Origin: Cynocephalus volans
Lineage: Eukaryota > Chordata > Mammalia > Dermoptera > Cynocephalidae
Length of the DNA: 64,000 nt
Reading direction: 5' to 3'
NCBI RefSeq assembly: GCF_027409185.1
Contig: NC_084472.1
Location: 96,240,427 to 96,304,426 of the forward strand
Below, in pieces: positions 1 through 12,496 of this stretch (positions within the stretch are counted from its first letter, which is position 1; each line of letters begins with the position of its first letter). A program made the translations under genes and the position numbers. Below the pieces are notes generated by a model. It saw only the letters and a list, made by a program, of their open reading frames with translations. It searched no databases and was not told where the DNA came from.

Positions 1-37
1 TACAACCATCAGGGTTCCTGCCTCGGCTTCGTGGCTT

Positions 38-483
38 TTGCCTTCTCTTTCGATATTTTGGTTAGTGGGGAAGTTCTCTGAATTCCCAAAAGATTATAAA
101 AATAACACAAATAATTATGCGGTCATTGAACTAAACATTTCCACAGAGGATCTGAGTAAATCGGACAATTCAAAATTATCCCCTTATGATAAATTGACCA
201 CATCAACATATGTCCAAAAGCACCACTCATGACTAAATATGAGCTGCAGCCTAATGTAAGTTGGCAAACATCATTTACTGGAGATTATATTAATGGCAAG
301 AGAGTGGTTGGCATTAATGAGAAATTATATGATTGGGACAAATTAAGTATATGGGAACGAAACTGTAGAACCCCCTTTACTTGGTGGTGTCCAGTTTTAA
401 ATAAATCATTAAGAATCAGGTGTTGGGATAAAAATATATGCTGTAAAATTATTAAACCTGCAAAATTAGATCTTAGAAAATAA
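38..483 (+). other. Two overlapping unrecognised reading frames, possibly an old env-like fragment
   Basis: An open frame at 38-232 (64 codons) is followed by a second in another frame at 229-483 (84 codons), overlapping by four bases (ATGA). The translation is asparagine-rich and has sequon-like NNT, NIS and NVS triplets, several Trp and Cys residues, and A-rich codons. It looks more protein-like than the random frames nearby. A downstream segment with a poly(A) signal and U5-like composition (about 760-1225) would fit a decayed endogenous-retrovirus 3' end. I do not recognise the protein, and the frames may be chance. Confidence 0.25.
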
Positions 484-759
484 GAGAGTACACCTAGTTT
501 TGTGAGGGATGGTGCTGTGCACAAGGACACTTTAACATTTAGATCAAGATTACAGGGCCACAGCGAATGCATAACCTCAAAATGTGCATGATAATGCTAC
601 TCAAATATCCACTGTTCTGTTTCCACATGAACAGTAGGTTCATTCCATTAGAACATAAAATCATTACACCCCCATTAGAATTTAAATGTTAGCATTGTTC
701 TTTTTAACAAATTTGTACTTACATTTAGCAATAGACATAGGTCATATGATAGTACTGTC

Positions 760-1225
760 TATCACTTTGCAACTGCAATAGTCCCACCCTGTTAATAGGG
801 TAGATATTAACCACAGCTTGCCAACTGGAAAAGGTCACAGGTTAACTTCAAGACAATGAGAAGATGGTCCCAATCTGATAACCTGATACCAAAAGGAGGA
901 AGCACGAGCTAATCACCTAAGACGTTCCAAAGGAAAAAAATTGGCTTCCCCTGTCCCTTTTGAATTATTAATTCAAACTTGCTGATGTAATAAAAATGGT
1001 ACCCAAAAACCCCCTGCAGAGAAAAATCTAAATAAAAGGCATTGTCTCATGCTCTACTGTGCTCCAGCTGCAACATGCTGACAGCCCGCAGAGAGAGAAC
1101 ATGCATACTGATGCATTGAGGTCTCTGTCTGTGTTTTTCATTTTCGCCGGCTTCCTCATCCCTCTTTCAAGGACCCCCAAACTCGACTGGAGCAGGTCTC
1201 TGGCACCTACATGATTTGTAGATTG
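760..1225 (+). repeat. LTR-like segment, edges not resolved
   Basis: An AATAAA signal at about 1031-1036 is followed by a markedly more GC- and pyrimidine-rich stretch (about 1080-1210). This is the order expected for the R-U5 part of a retroviral LTR on the plus strand. I could not find convincing TG...CA edges or a TSD, so both boundaries are approximate. It could be the 3' LTR belonging to the frames at 38-483, or an unrelated old repeat. Confidence 0.3.
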
Positions 1226-1239
1226 GATCCTAGGAAACA

Positions 1240-3090
1240 CCAAGACTTAGCAGTTTTATGGGGGAATGGGAGAGTAGGAGAGAGGTTTTATGCATTTTAT
1301 GAGTACCCATTTGGTTAATATGCATCTTCTGTTGCACTTGAGAGGTGAGAAATTAAAATACTTTAAATGGGAAAGCCCTTAGGTAAGTTTCATAGGCACT
1401 TTACTCCGTTATAGCTAAGAATGGTAACTTGCATGTGCTGCTTGGGTTGAGTGGTTCCTTCCGGATCCTCACCAATAAACAGACTGATGTAACTTGGGCC
1501 CTCACATCTGAGCATGTAAACACATAGGATACTCAGACCTGGCCCAATCAACCTCTTTTGTCCTTGTCCTAGTGCTGTCAAAAGTGAAGCATTTTTATTT
1601 TATCCGTCCCCACTTCTTTCCCAAAACTGTTAGAAGTGTCCCCTTTTCCCTTATCCTCGAATTCCCTCTTTCTATTTTTAACAAGTAAAATAGCCCTAAG
1701 TTTCCCGTTTTTTGTGTTCAGTTTATACTACTACCTGTACTAATAAAATAATGCTGCAAAAAATCTAAGAAAATCAAACAAAGAATTATACGCATCACAT
1801 AAGACTTTTGAAAGTAACTTAGAAAAGCTTTTCTTTAGGATTTCCATAGGAAGATATTCAGTTGCCAAATTCCTGATTCTTTTATATTTGAGTTCTTGAA
1901 GGTCTCAAAGTTACATGAATAATTTAAATAAATAAATGTAACCTTTAACATAAATAAATAGGAATATCATAATAAAATTTTAATGTCCTTAATTTGTTTA
2001 GTATCACTCTCACACTGTTTGTTCTAGGGAAGTAAATTAGCTTTGTCATCTCTTTATTCCCTTCTATATTTTAAAAATTTTCTTCAACTTCCCCAAGTAT
2101 TGCAATGTTTTTCTCAGGGAGTATCTTAGGCCCCTGCATATGTTTTAAGCATCAGACTCAAAAAATAGAGATGCTGATTTTCTGAATTTCCATGAAAGAG
2201 AGAAAGGACTTTGCTAATGAGGTTTTAAAGGATACCATGAATCTTTTATCAAATCACTTTTAAAATGGCAAGGATTTAAAGTTAAAAAATTATAAATAAT
2301 TAAATATGACTGATATAATATCAGAATTCCATTACATACTCTGAAATATTTGCATCAATAAGATAGATGCTGTAAATGGCCAACTAATTATTTTCTCTTC
2401 GAGGGGCATCTCTACCTGAAAATAACAAAGAAATGTAATGTTTTTGATCAGGAAGTGTTTGGTGGGTGGTTGGATAGACTATGTCCTACAGAAGTAAAGA
2501 AAGGATAACAAGGTAGTGAAATGCTTACCTATTTACAAAAATTAAAACCCAAGTTGCTGAAAGTACAATTTTTCTGAAATTGTTTAATTTTAGAGTTTTG
2601 CTGCACAACTTTTCAATTTAAGATATATCAAATAAATCATTATTTTTTATATTCATCACATATCAGTCATGTGCTGGGAAGCATATTGGATATAAAATTA
2701 GAAATCTTTCTTGAAATTAACAATATGACAAGTTTGTTATAATGGTTTGTTGTCCTATTATTATCATTTTGCTTTGCTACTCTATTTCTATATTTATAAA
2801 TTCTATTATGTTACTAGAGAGTATAATACAAATTGAGAGAAGGGAAGTCAATCAAAAATCCAGAGTTTCAAACTGGCACTCCGTTTATACAAGTGCACCC
2901 CAAATGATATATATTCCAATATTACATATACTCCCTACCAGGGAGGGAAAAAGTTAGAATCCAGGGATAGGATCTAAGTTGGAAAACTGCATCTGGTTCT
3001 GTTCTGTGTACTGTCTTCTTGAAGGACTTTGATAAGTTAGTGTGTATTAAGATCAGTAGAACTAGAAAAGAAGGGAGATACTGTGATTGT
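1240..3090. other. Unassigned AT-rich stretch
   Basis: No reading frame longer than about 70 codons, no clear repeat edge and no RNA gene were seen. Short A/T runs are frequent. Confidence 0.5.
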
Positions 3091-3094
3091 GGGC

Positions 3095-3215
3095 TTTTAA
3101 CATGGTTCAGGCATTATTCTAGATGTTCTCATGTGCATTACTGCACTTAAGCTTTATTAAAAGGCTCTGGTGGTAATATTTTAATGCATTTTTGCTTCAG
3201 GAAACTTAGAATGAC
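3095..3215 (-). repeat. MIR-like SINE remnant
   Basis: The segment has the order of motifs of an antisense MIR: a caggcattattctaga-type start, then a cacttaagcttta segment and a final aggaaacttaga. It is heavily diverged and its edges are approximate. Confidence 0.45.
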
Positions 3216-3912
3216 ATAAGTTAACGAATATGACTAAAAGCACACTACCCCATCTTACCAACTTCTACCAAATACCTCAGCTCCTGAATCAAATGTACTT
3301 TGGCTGACACTGTTAACTATTTACCCATGAGAAAGACTGTAAGGAAAGTAAAGCCAGTGTAAAATAAAAAACCACTTAGTCAGGCTCTCTCACCTTACGC
3401 CTGTTACAAATGGGCAAGATTCAGCACATTCACTAGAAACAAGTTATAAAAGTAGTGTAACTGTACATCTGTGCCCATTTATGCATTTATGGATTCAGCA
3501 TGGTTGTTGTAATTATGTAATGCTTGGCTTGTGGCTGCTATTGTGTACTAAGAGTATAAAGGTAACTTCTTTGAACTGGTGGACAGCAGAGCATGGTGGG
3601 TCAGTGGAGTAGAGGCAGAGCTCATGTCTGTGGGCTCATATCTGAGGAATAAAATCTGTCTACCTTGCACAAAACTGCCAGAATGTCCTTTCAATTACCT
3701 GACTAGCAACCCACGCAGGAAGGGGCAGAAGTATCTGAGATGCCCCAACACTCAGCAAACAATTGACCAGACTCATTGCCCCATCTATCAGTTTGCTGAA
3801 CCTATTTGACATATTTAAATCATGGACTATTTGAAGTTTTGGTTCTTGTGCCAAATAGTGTGCAGAAGAAAATTCCCAGCCACCACCAACCCATTCCCCC
3901 AACCAAGGGAAG

Positions 3913-4302
3913 TGCTGTAGATTGGATGTCCCCACTGCCCCAACCTCATTGAAGCTTAAATCCCCACTGTAACCATTGAAGGTGGGAAATCCTATTATGG
4001 TAATGGAAAGGTGGGGCCTTGAAGAGATGATTAGGTTGTAGGACCATTGTGTAGTGAATGGATTAATAATGGTGGTCAGAGGTGCAGTTCTGAGGATTTT
4101 AAAAGAAGAGCATGTGAGAGGTTAGTCTCTCTCTCTCTGAAACCACCACCTTGCAAAGCAAGGGTCACTGTCACCACCACTAAATGTGTTCCTTGGGCTT
4201 TGGACTTTCAAACCTCAGAAACTGTAAGCAATAAAATATGTTTTCTTTTAAAATACCCGGTTCTGTGTATTTTGTTGTAAGCAACAGAAATGGACTAATA
4301 CA
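3913..4302 (+). mobile_element. Solo LTR, MaLR/MST-MLT type
   Basis: A 390-bp segment begins TGCTGTAGATTGG and ends GACTAATACA, so it has TG...CA termini. It is flanked by a perfect 5-bp direct repeat, ggaag, at 3908-3912 and 4303-4307. A 5-bp TSD is usual for ERVL/MaLR elements. The 3' part has the typical MaLR order: an aacctcagaaactgtaagc motif, AATAAA-type signal, and a terminal cagaaatggactaataca. No internal coding region is present, so it is a solitary LTR. The subfamily was not assigned. Confidence 0.8.
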
Positions 4303-4902
4303 GGAAGCAAGGACTTATGAGAAGCCTTGGCTTATAGGAACAAGGAAAGAGAAATCTTACACAGGGTCACCCATTCAAGCCAAGGAGATCCAGTATATTC
4401 CAGTTTGTGCAGCAGGGGCATAGGACACTAGCCAGGGAGCCAACAAATCTGCATGGGGTCACCGACACCAGCCAAAGAGTGAAAGGCCCCTAGGCACTTC
4501 GCCCTAGACCTTGAGAGCTTGCCCATGTCCTTGATATCCCAACAACAGTGTCACTAGCCTCAGCAAGAAATCATTAAGTGCCTCAGTGCCTGCACCGTAG
4601 AGGCTCTCACACATAACTCCCACATTGAATATGGGAGAAGTACCCACATAGAAACTACACTATGCATCTACTTGAAACCAATATTACAACAACCTACTCA
4701 ATAGTCAATATCAAACACATCTACAGGAGAAGTCTCTCTGCTCAAAGTCCACTTCAGAGTAACAGGAGAAGCAACTGCTGTACTGGATGACTAGACATCA
4801 ACATAGAGAGACTAGAAATATGAAAAAACAGAGAAATATGACACCACCAGGGAATACAACAATTCTCAAGTACCAGATCCCATACAGCAGGAAAACTTTG
4901 AA

Positions 4903-5800
4903 ATGTCTGAAAAGGAATTCTAAGTAACAATCTTAAAGAATCTCTGTGAGATATAAGGAGACTCAGTTAGACAGCACAATGAAATGAGAAAAACAATCCA
5001 GGACTTGAAGGAAGAAATTTACAAAGACATAAATACCATAAAAAAGAATGTAGCAGAACTCTTGGAACTGACTCAGTCAATGAAATAAAAACCACAACTG
5101 AGAGTGTAAGCAGGAGGCTAGAGCAAGCAGAAGAAAGAATTTCTGATCTCAAAGACAGCCTTTTCAAAATAACTCAAACAGAAAATAAAAAGAAAAAAGA
5201 AAAAAGAAACAAACAAACAAACAAACAAAAAAATGAAGAAAATCTAAGAGAGCTAGTAGGGCATCTTAAGCACACAAATATTTGAGTCATGGGTGATCCA
5301 GAGTGGGGAGGAGAAAAGAAAAGGCATTGGAAACACATTCAAATAATAATGGAAGAAGTCCCAGGTATTGGTAGAGATATGGACTTCCAGATCTAAGAGG
5401 CTCAAAGGTCCTTAAACAGATTCAGTCTGAAAAGGTCCCTCTGAAACACATTATAGTCAAACTGTCAAAAATCAAAGACAAAGAGAGAATCCTAAAAACA
5501 ACAAGGGAAAAGCATCAAGTCACCTATAAGGGAGTCTCCATCAGACTAACAGCAGACTTCTCCGCAAACATTCTACAGGTTAGAAGAGGTTGGGATAATA
5601 TATTCAGAATCACTAAAAAAAAGAAAAAAAAACAAAAAACCTGCCAGCCAAGAACACTATAACCACCAAGGCTATCCTTCAGAAATTAAGGGGAAATAGT
5701 GTGTTTCCCAGACAAATAAAAGCTGCAGGAGTTCACCACTACACAACCAACTCAACAAGACATCCTTAAAGGAGTCATGTACCAGGAACACAAAAAATGA
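4903..5800 (+). pseudogene. L1 ORF1 remnant (RNA-binding chaperone)
   Basis: The ATG at 4903 matches the ORF1 start of the other L1 copy (24323), and the remnant ends at a TGA at 5798-5800. L1 ORF1p is a trimeric RNA-binding protein with a coiled coil, an RRM and a C-terminal domain. The coiled-coil region lies about 4960-5240, and an RRM-like stretch with phenylalanine-rich text lies near 5370-5480. A premature TAA occurs within ten codons of the start, and further stops and frameshifts follow. A short (CAAA)n run at 5206-5230 interrupts it. It is not translatable. Confidence 0.7.
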
Positions 5801-5971
5801 TAATCACAATCATGAATACATGAGAAGGAAAAAACACCACTGGCAGAGCATATATGCAAATGAGAAAGTGAAAGAAACAATACCATACCACCTCAAAAAA
5901 CTAAAGACAAACAACAAAAGGGGAAGAAAGGAACAAAAGATATTCAAATCAACCATAGGAAAAGAGATTTA

Positions 5972-8900
5972 GTGTCAGGAGTATGCCTTTCAATAATAAC
6001 CCTAAATGTGAATTGATTAAAATCCTCACTCAAAAGGCACAGACTGACCAGTTGGATTAAAAAGGTAGACCCAACTATATGCTGACTACAAGAAACTCAC
6101 TTCACCCATAAAGACACACAAATAGTGAAAAGATAGAAAATGATATACCATAGAAATGGAAAAAAAAACAAGCAAGAGTAGCTATTCTTATGTCAGATAA
6201 AATAAACTTTAAAACAAAAAACATAAAAAGAGAAGGCCATTATATAATGATAAGGAGACCCATTCAGCAAGACACATAACAACCATAAATATATATGCAC
6301 CCAAAGCTGGAACACCCAGTTACGTAAAGCAAACACTATTAGACCTAAAAGAAAGAGATTCCAATACGATAATAGTGGGGGAACTGAACACCCCTCTCGT
6401 AGTATTGGACAGAATATCTAGGCAACAAATCTACAGAGAAACACAGGATTTAAACTATATTTTATACTAATGGGATTTTTCAGATATCTATAGAACATTT
6501 CATTCCACAACTACAGAATATACATTCTTCTTATCAGCACATGGAACATTCTGCACGATAGGTCACATGTTAGGTCACAAATCAAGTCTCAACAAATATA
6601 AAAAAAATGAAATCACTTCAAGTATCTTTTCATATCACAACAGATTGAAGCTAGAATTCAATAATAAGCAAAACTTCAGAAACTATACAAGCATGTGGAA
6701 ATTAAACAACACGCCCCTGAATGACCTGTGGGTCCAAGAAGAAACTAAATAGGAAATCAAAAAATTTATTGAAACTAATGAAAATAAAGACACATAATAC
6801 CAAAACCTGTGGGACACAGAAAAAGCAGTACTAAGAAGGAAGTTCTTTCCAATAAACACTTCCATCAAAAGAATAGAAGGATTTCAAATAAACAGCCTAA
6901 AACTAAACCTCAAAGAACAAGAAAAACAAGAACAATCCAATCCCCAAATTAGTAGATGGAAAGAAATAATTAAGATCGAAGAAGAGCTAAATGAAATAGA
7001 GACCCCCAAAAGTGATACAAAAGATCACTGAAACAAAAAGTTGGTTTTTTGAGAAGATAAGCAATATAGAAAATCATTAGCTAGGTTAACTAAAAAAAGA
7101 AGAGAGAAGACCCACATAACAAAAATCAGAAATGATTACAACTGATACCAAAGAAATACAAAGAATCAGTAGAGATTATTATAAACAACTATATGCCAAC
7201 AAATTTGAAAACCTGGAGAAAATGAAGAAGTTTCTGGACACATACAAATTACCAAGACTAAACCATGAAGACATAGAGAACCTGAGCACATCAGTAACAA
7301 GCAATGAGAAGGAAGAAGTAATCAGCAGTCTCCCAACAAAGAAAAACCCAGGTCCAGAAGGCTTTACTGCTGAATTCTTCCAAACCTTTAAAGAGAAATT
7401 AATACCAATTGTCATCAAACTATTCCAAAAAATTGAAACAGAGGCCATTCCTCCAAATTCGTTCTATGTGGCAAACAACACCCTGATACCAGAACCAGAC
7501 AAGGATACAAAACAACAACAATAACAACAAATAAAACTTCAAGCCGATATCTTTGATGAACATAGATGCAAAAATCCTCAACAAAATATTTATTAGCCAT
7601 CAGAATACAGCAGCGCATCACAAAAATTAGACACTGTGATCAAGCTGGATTCATCCCAGAGATGCAAGAAAGGTTCAACATATGCAAGTTAGTAAATATA
7701 ATACCCCATGTCACCAAAATCAAGGACAAAAACCATATGATTATCTCAATAGATGCAGAAAAAGCATTCAACAAAATCCAATATCTCTTAATGATAAACA
7801 ATCTTTGTGAATTAGTTATAGAATGAAAGTATATCAGCACAATAAGAGCCATATATGACAAACTCATTGCAATGTCATTCTGAATGGAGAAAAGCTTTCA
7901 AGTTTTTAAAGTATACCTCACTTTATTATTATGAATATTCATGAGATACAAAGCTGATTGTCACCCCTCATGCCCATGACGTGAGGGCCAGATTCATTAT
8001 GGCAACATACCCATTACCAGATATTGCACTTGTACCCCATGTCCCCCACCCAATTAACCCCAACCTCTCTCTCCCTCTCCAGCTTTCTACTTTTAAGAAC
8101 AGGAACGAAACAAGGATGCCCACTCTCACCGTTCCTATTTAACATAGTATTGGAAGTACTAGCCAGAGGAGACAGGCAAGAGAAAGAAATAAAAGGCATC
8201 TAGATTGGAAAAGATGAAGTCAAACTGTCCCTGTTTGCAGATGATGTGATCCTATACATAGAAAAACCTGAAGATTCTACAAAAAATCTCTTAGAGATGA
8301 TAAGGCATTTTCAGTATAGTCAGAGGATACAAAATCGACCTACAAAAATCAGTAGTGTTTTTATACTCCAATAATGAACTAGCAGAAAAAGGAATCAAGA
8401 AAACAAGCCCACTTAAAAAATGAAAAACCTAAGAATCAATTTAACCAAGGAGAATAAAGATCTCTACAACAAGAACTGCAAATCACTGCTGAAAGAAATT
8501 AAAGAAGTCACAAAAAGATGGAAAGATGTTATATACTCTTGGATTTGGAGAATTGACACTGAAAATTTCCATACTACCCAAAGTGACCTACAGATTCAAT
8601 GCAATAACCATCAAAATACCAATGACATTCTTCATAGAAATAGAAAAAGCAATCCTAACATTGATACGGAACAACAAAACACTCTGAATAGCCAAAGCAA
8701 TCCTGAGCAAAAATAATAAAGCCAGAGGTATAACATTCCCTGACTTTATACTACAAAGCTATAGTAACCAAAACAGCATGGTACTGGCATAAAAACACAC
8801 TCTCAGACCAATGGAACAGAATAGAAAACCCAGAAATTAACCCACATGCTTAAAGCCGACTGATCTTTAACAAAGGCAACAAGAACATACATTTGGGAAA

Positions 8901-9925
8901 AGATTGCTTCTTCAATAAACTGTGCTGGGAAAACTGGACATCCGTATATAGAAGAATGAAACTAGATCTGTACCTCTTGCCCTATACCAAAATCAACTCA
9001 AAATGTATCAAACACTTAAATATAAGACCTGAAAGTATAAAACTCCTAAAAGAAAACACTTCAGGATGTAGGACTGGGCAAAGAGTTTACATATAAGAAG
9101 CCAAAAGCACAGATGACAAAAGAAAAAATAAACAAATATGATTATATCAAACTAAGAAGTTTCTGCACAGCAAAAGAAACAATTTAACAGAGTGAAAAGA
9201 CAACCTACACAATGGAAGAAAATGTTTGCAAACTATGCATCCAGGAAGGGATTAATATCCAGACTACAGAAAGAACTCAAACAACTTAACAGTAAGAAAA
9301 CAGGGAACCAGATAAAAAATAGGCAAAGGAGCTGAATAGGCATTTCTCAAAGGAAGATATACAAATGGCCAACAGACACATGGAAAAATGCTCAACATCA
9401 CTAAGCATCACAGAAAGGCAAATCAAAACCACTTTAAGATATCATCTCACCCCAGTTAGGCTGGCTATTATAAAAAAGATAGAGAATAACAAAAGCCGGC
9501 AAGGATGCAGAGAAAGGGGAACCATCCTACACTGTTGGTGGGACTGTAAATTGGTGCAGCCGTTATGGAAAACAGTACGGAAGTTCCTCAAACTACAGAT
9601 AGAACTACTATAGGATCCAGCTATTCCACTGCTGGGTATATACACAAAGGAATGGAAATTATCATGTCAAAAGAATACCTGCACTCCCACGCTTAGTGTA
9701 ACCCTATTTACAGTAGGCAAGAGTTGGAAATGATCTAAATTGACAAATGACTAAATAATGAAAATGTGGTATGTATACTCAATGGAATACCACTCAATGA
9801 TAAAAAAGAATTAAATTCTGCCATTTGCAGCAACATGGTTGAACTTGGAGAAAATTATGTTAAGTGAAATAAGCCAGGCACATAAAGAGAAATACCACAT
9901 GTCCTCACTTATAAGTGGGAGATAA
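5972..9925 (+). pseudogene. L1 ORF2 remnant (endonuclease and reverse transcriptase)
   Basis: ORF2p carries an APE-type endonuclease, a reverse transcriptase and a C-terminal zinc-knuckle region. The endonuclease opening (ITLNV-like text) is at about 5995. The longest surviving open piece of the RT region is 7132-7524, containing the conserved KKNPGPEGF block. The catalytic FADD motif is encoded at 8234-8245. The C-terminus ends at a TAA at about 9923-9925, just after an SLISG-like peptide. The equivalent start codon is GTG. Many stops and frameshifts and a 172-bp insertion (7909-8080) make it non-functional. Confidence 0.8.
7909..8080 (-). mobile_element. 172-bp retroposed insert inside L1 'A' ORF2
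   Basis: Comparison with the other L1 copy shows extra sequence between the NGEK-encoding stretch and the RTGTRQG-encoding stretch of the RT. It is flanked by an imperfect repeat, agctttcaagttttta (7893-7908) and agctttctacttttaa (8081-8096). Read on the minus strand it is purine-rich at its start and ends in a taataataaag stretch, which suggests a short poly(A)-tailed retroposon. I do not recognise the source. A truncated 3' UTR of another L1 subfamily is possible. Confidence 0.5.
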
Positions 9926-10439
9926 ACAACAAACAAATAAAAAAATAAACAAATAAATAAATGAAACAAACAAACAAAGAAACAACAATCACAATAATAT
10001 GTTGAACTTTTCAAAAAAAAGAGAGAACTATGGTTAGTAGAGATGGGAAAGGTGGAGGGACTTTAGCTAGAAATTGTGTAAGGGTCACAAAGATTTATTA
10101 TGTTTTATAAACATGAAAATACTAATTATCTTGATTCGATCACCATGTATTGTACACAGGTATTGATATTCAAATCAATACTCCACAAATGTGTATAATC
10201 AATTATCTTTCATTAAAAAAAAAAGGTCAAAAAACAATTACACACATCCTTGAATAAGTTGAGTTTTTCCTGGAGTAGCAATTTGTAACAGGTTAATACA
10301 TAAATCATGCCAAGTCTGTGCTCCAGGACAAAATTTTTTCCTTATGACTCTGGAATTCATATGTGAGTTTTTTAATTTTGGGCTTCATCCTAGCCAATGG
10401 AGATAGCTATTGTAGAAACAAAGCATATTGTCTTCTCCC

Positions 10440-11315
10440 AATTTCTATTTATCTCAAAATTTCTGCATTTCACCTTATCTTTGACAGACATTTTCACTGA
10501 CGGTAGAAACCTTGGTTGATAAGGTTTTTTTTTTTTTCTTCATTCTTCAGCATTTGATTAATAGTGCTCCATTGCCTTCTTACCAACAATTTTTTTTTCA
10601 AATAAGCAATCTACAGTAATTCATATTATTTTTCTCTTACTTGCAATTTGTCTTTTTTGTGTGGCTCCTTTCAAGATTTTCTTTTTAGCTCTGGTTTTCC
10701 TCAATTTGATTAAAATGTACTCTGTTGAATTTTCTTTGTAATTATCTTAGTGGGTATTTGTTTAGTATCTTGCATATTTACTTAATTTTGGTTTTTAAAC
10801 TGTATTTGGAAAATTTTTGGCTGTTATGTCTTTGAGTATTCTTCTTTCTTTGTTCCCCCTCTTTGGATTCCAATTACATCCATTATACCATTTAATATTT
10901 TATCATAGGGATCCTGATAATTTTTTTCAACCTTTTTTCTTCTGATTTTTAGATTACATAATTTCTACTGATCCATCTTTATATTCACTTATCCTTTCTT
11001 CTTTAAACCCCAATCTGCTATTAAGCTATTCGGAAAATTTTTCATTTGATACTATAGTTTTTGGTTCTGTAATTTTATTTGGTTCTCTTTTATAATTTTT
11101 ATTTCTCTTTGAGAGCCTATATGTTTACTCATTATGTGCATCATTTTCTTTAAGTATTTGAACGTATTTAAAAGAGCTATTTTAAAGTTATTTTCTGCTA
11201 ATTCCAACATCTGAATAATCTCAGGGTCTGTTTCTATTAACTGTGTTTTTTCTTAATTATGAGTCACGTTTTTCTCATTCATCAAGTTTAGCAGTTTTTA
11301 AAATAATTGTATGCT
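10440..11315. repeat. Old L1M-type 3' region, left part
   Basis: A T-rich stretch has the characteristic L1M 3' region order: ctttcaagattttc, then ttgagtattcttctttc, then a segment like ttccaacatctgaataatctcagg. The element continues at about 12301, after the truncated L1 and LTR inserted at 11316-12286, with text matching the expected next part (gctgaaactagtgg and following). The orientation was not fixed. Confidence 0.55.
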
Positions 11316-12286
11316 AATGTCCTCACTCATTGAGAGAGCTAAAAAATTTTTAAAAGAAAAAATGAAAAAAAGAAAGAAAGAAAGAACAATCATAATAACA
11401 TGTTGAACTTTCAGGAGAGAACAGAACTGTGGTTACTAGAGTAGGGAAAGGGGATACAGAGAAATTGGTTAATGGGCACAAAACAGCTAGTTAGGAAAAA
11501 TAAGTTCTATTGATGTACAGTTGAGCAAGGCATCTATAATTAGCATTAATTTACTGTATGTTATCAAATGGCTAGAAGAGAGGAGTTAAGATGGCCTCAA
11601 CACAAAGAAATAATTAAGTTTTATAAGGATGAATGTGATAATTATCATGATTTGATCACACATTGTTGGGTCTGCCACCGGCCAACCCAAACAGCCCTAG
11701 CCTCGTTCTTTTTGGGGAGTGAGCAAATGGCCCGGGATTCCTCTTTCCCTCCAGTCCCCTTTGGAAGGAGACGGGGGAAGAGAGCCGTGAAGAGAGGTGA
11801 GCACACTGCCGGCCCCAACCAGCCTGGTTAAAGGACACTCAGACGCGGCGGGGGTTCTGTCAAGCAGTTCTGTTTATTATCTATCACACAAGCACTTGCT
11901 TTTAAAGGCAAATGCGGAAGGGAGGTTTTTTACATAATCTTATCAGCCTAAAGGTCAAGAGAGCATGCATCCTGTCTCAATGCCTAGCTATTGCAATCAC
12001 GCAGTGTTCACTAGCACGGAAGCGTGTATTTGGCTAATAAGGGCTAAGGCAAGGTTCCCGCAGACACTCCCACCCTACTTCCTCCCGGTGCCCTCTTAGG
12101 CTGCCACATTAATACGCCCTTGCCGGCCCATAATGGCGCCACTTGTAATGTCACTTAAGGTGGTGTTAGTTTTTAAAGCCCAACAACACATTGTACAAAG
12201 GTATTGATATTTAACTCTGTACCCCACAAATATGTATAGCCAATCACTTTCCAATAAAAAAATAAAAATTAAAAAATCAAAAAAAT
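11316..12286 (+). mobile_element. 5'-truncated L1 3' end, interrupted by a solo LTR
   Basis: The segment starts at the L1 ORF2 terminus/3' UTR (aatgtcctcactcat matches L1 'A' at about 9899). It follows that copy's 3' UTR (a catgttgaactttc block, then a gtattgatattt block) to an A-rich tail at 12253-12286. An imperfect 14-bp TSD flanks it: aataattgtatgct at 11302-11315 and aataattgtgtgct at 12287-12300. Without the LTR the insert is about 440 bp. The site lies inside an older L1M. Confidence 0.75.
11664..12185 (-). mobile_element. Solo LTR of an endogenous retrovirus, class II-like
   Basis: A 522-bp LTR with perfect 7-bp inverted ends, TGTTGGG...CCCAACA. It is flanked by an exact 6-bp TSD, acacat, at 11658-11663 and 12186-12191. 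Removing it restores continuous L1 3' UTR sequence (gatcacacat joined to tgtacaaagg). Read on the minus strand there is a CTTTAAAAGC TATA-like box, an AATAAA signal (about 11877), a short R and then a GC-rich U5. The 6-bp duplication and this layout fit betaretrovirus-like (ERVK) LTRs. It is more GC-rich than its surroundings. No viral genes are present. Confidence 0.88.
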
Positions 12287-12478
12287 AATAATTGTGTGCT
12301 GAAACTAGTGGATAATAATATGTGATAGGAACCTAATTATGTTTTTACATTTTTTCCTTAAATGGTGTTGAGGTTTATTCAGCAGGTACTTAAATGACTA
12401 ATGGAACCTCTTAATTAATCTTCATGAAATTTTACCTGCGCATGTATAGGCTAATCCTTGGATAGGATATGGAATATA

Positions 12479-12496
12479 TATCCAATATATTGGATA
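12479..12496. repeat. 18-bp perfect palindrome with a nearby 13-bp direct repeat
   Basis: tatccaatatattggata is its own reverse complement. The 13-mer ttggataggatat occurs at 12458-12470 and again at 12490-12502, 32 bases apart. This is probably a local duplication in AT-rich DNA. Confidence 0.7.

Larger units (their letters stand above)
4310..10224 (+). mobile_element. Near-full-length LINE-1 'A', inactive
   Basis: An L1 in the plus direction: a 5' UTR (about 4310-4902), an ORF1 remnant (4903-5800), an ORF2 remnant (5972-9925) and a 3' UTR ending in a ten-base A run at 10215-10224. It aligns along its whole length with L1 'B' (23881-29691). It is inactivated by numerous stops, by loss of the ORF2 start (GTG at 5972 where the other copy has ATG) and by a 172-bp insertion at 7909-8080. 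The left edge is uncertain: the LTR before it ends at 4302 and similar blocks near 4364 and 4456 suggest tandem 5' UTR units. No TSD was found. Confidence 0.85.

Noticed and set aside
7132..7524. A stand-alone gene of 130 codons
   Set aside because: It is an open fragment of the L1 reverse-transcriptase region, continuous with the rest of the element.
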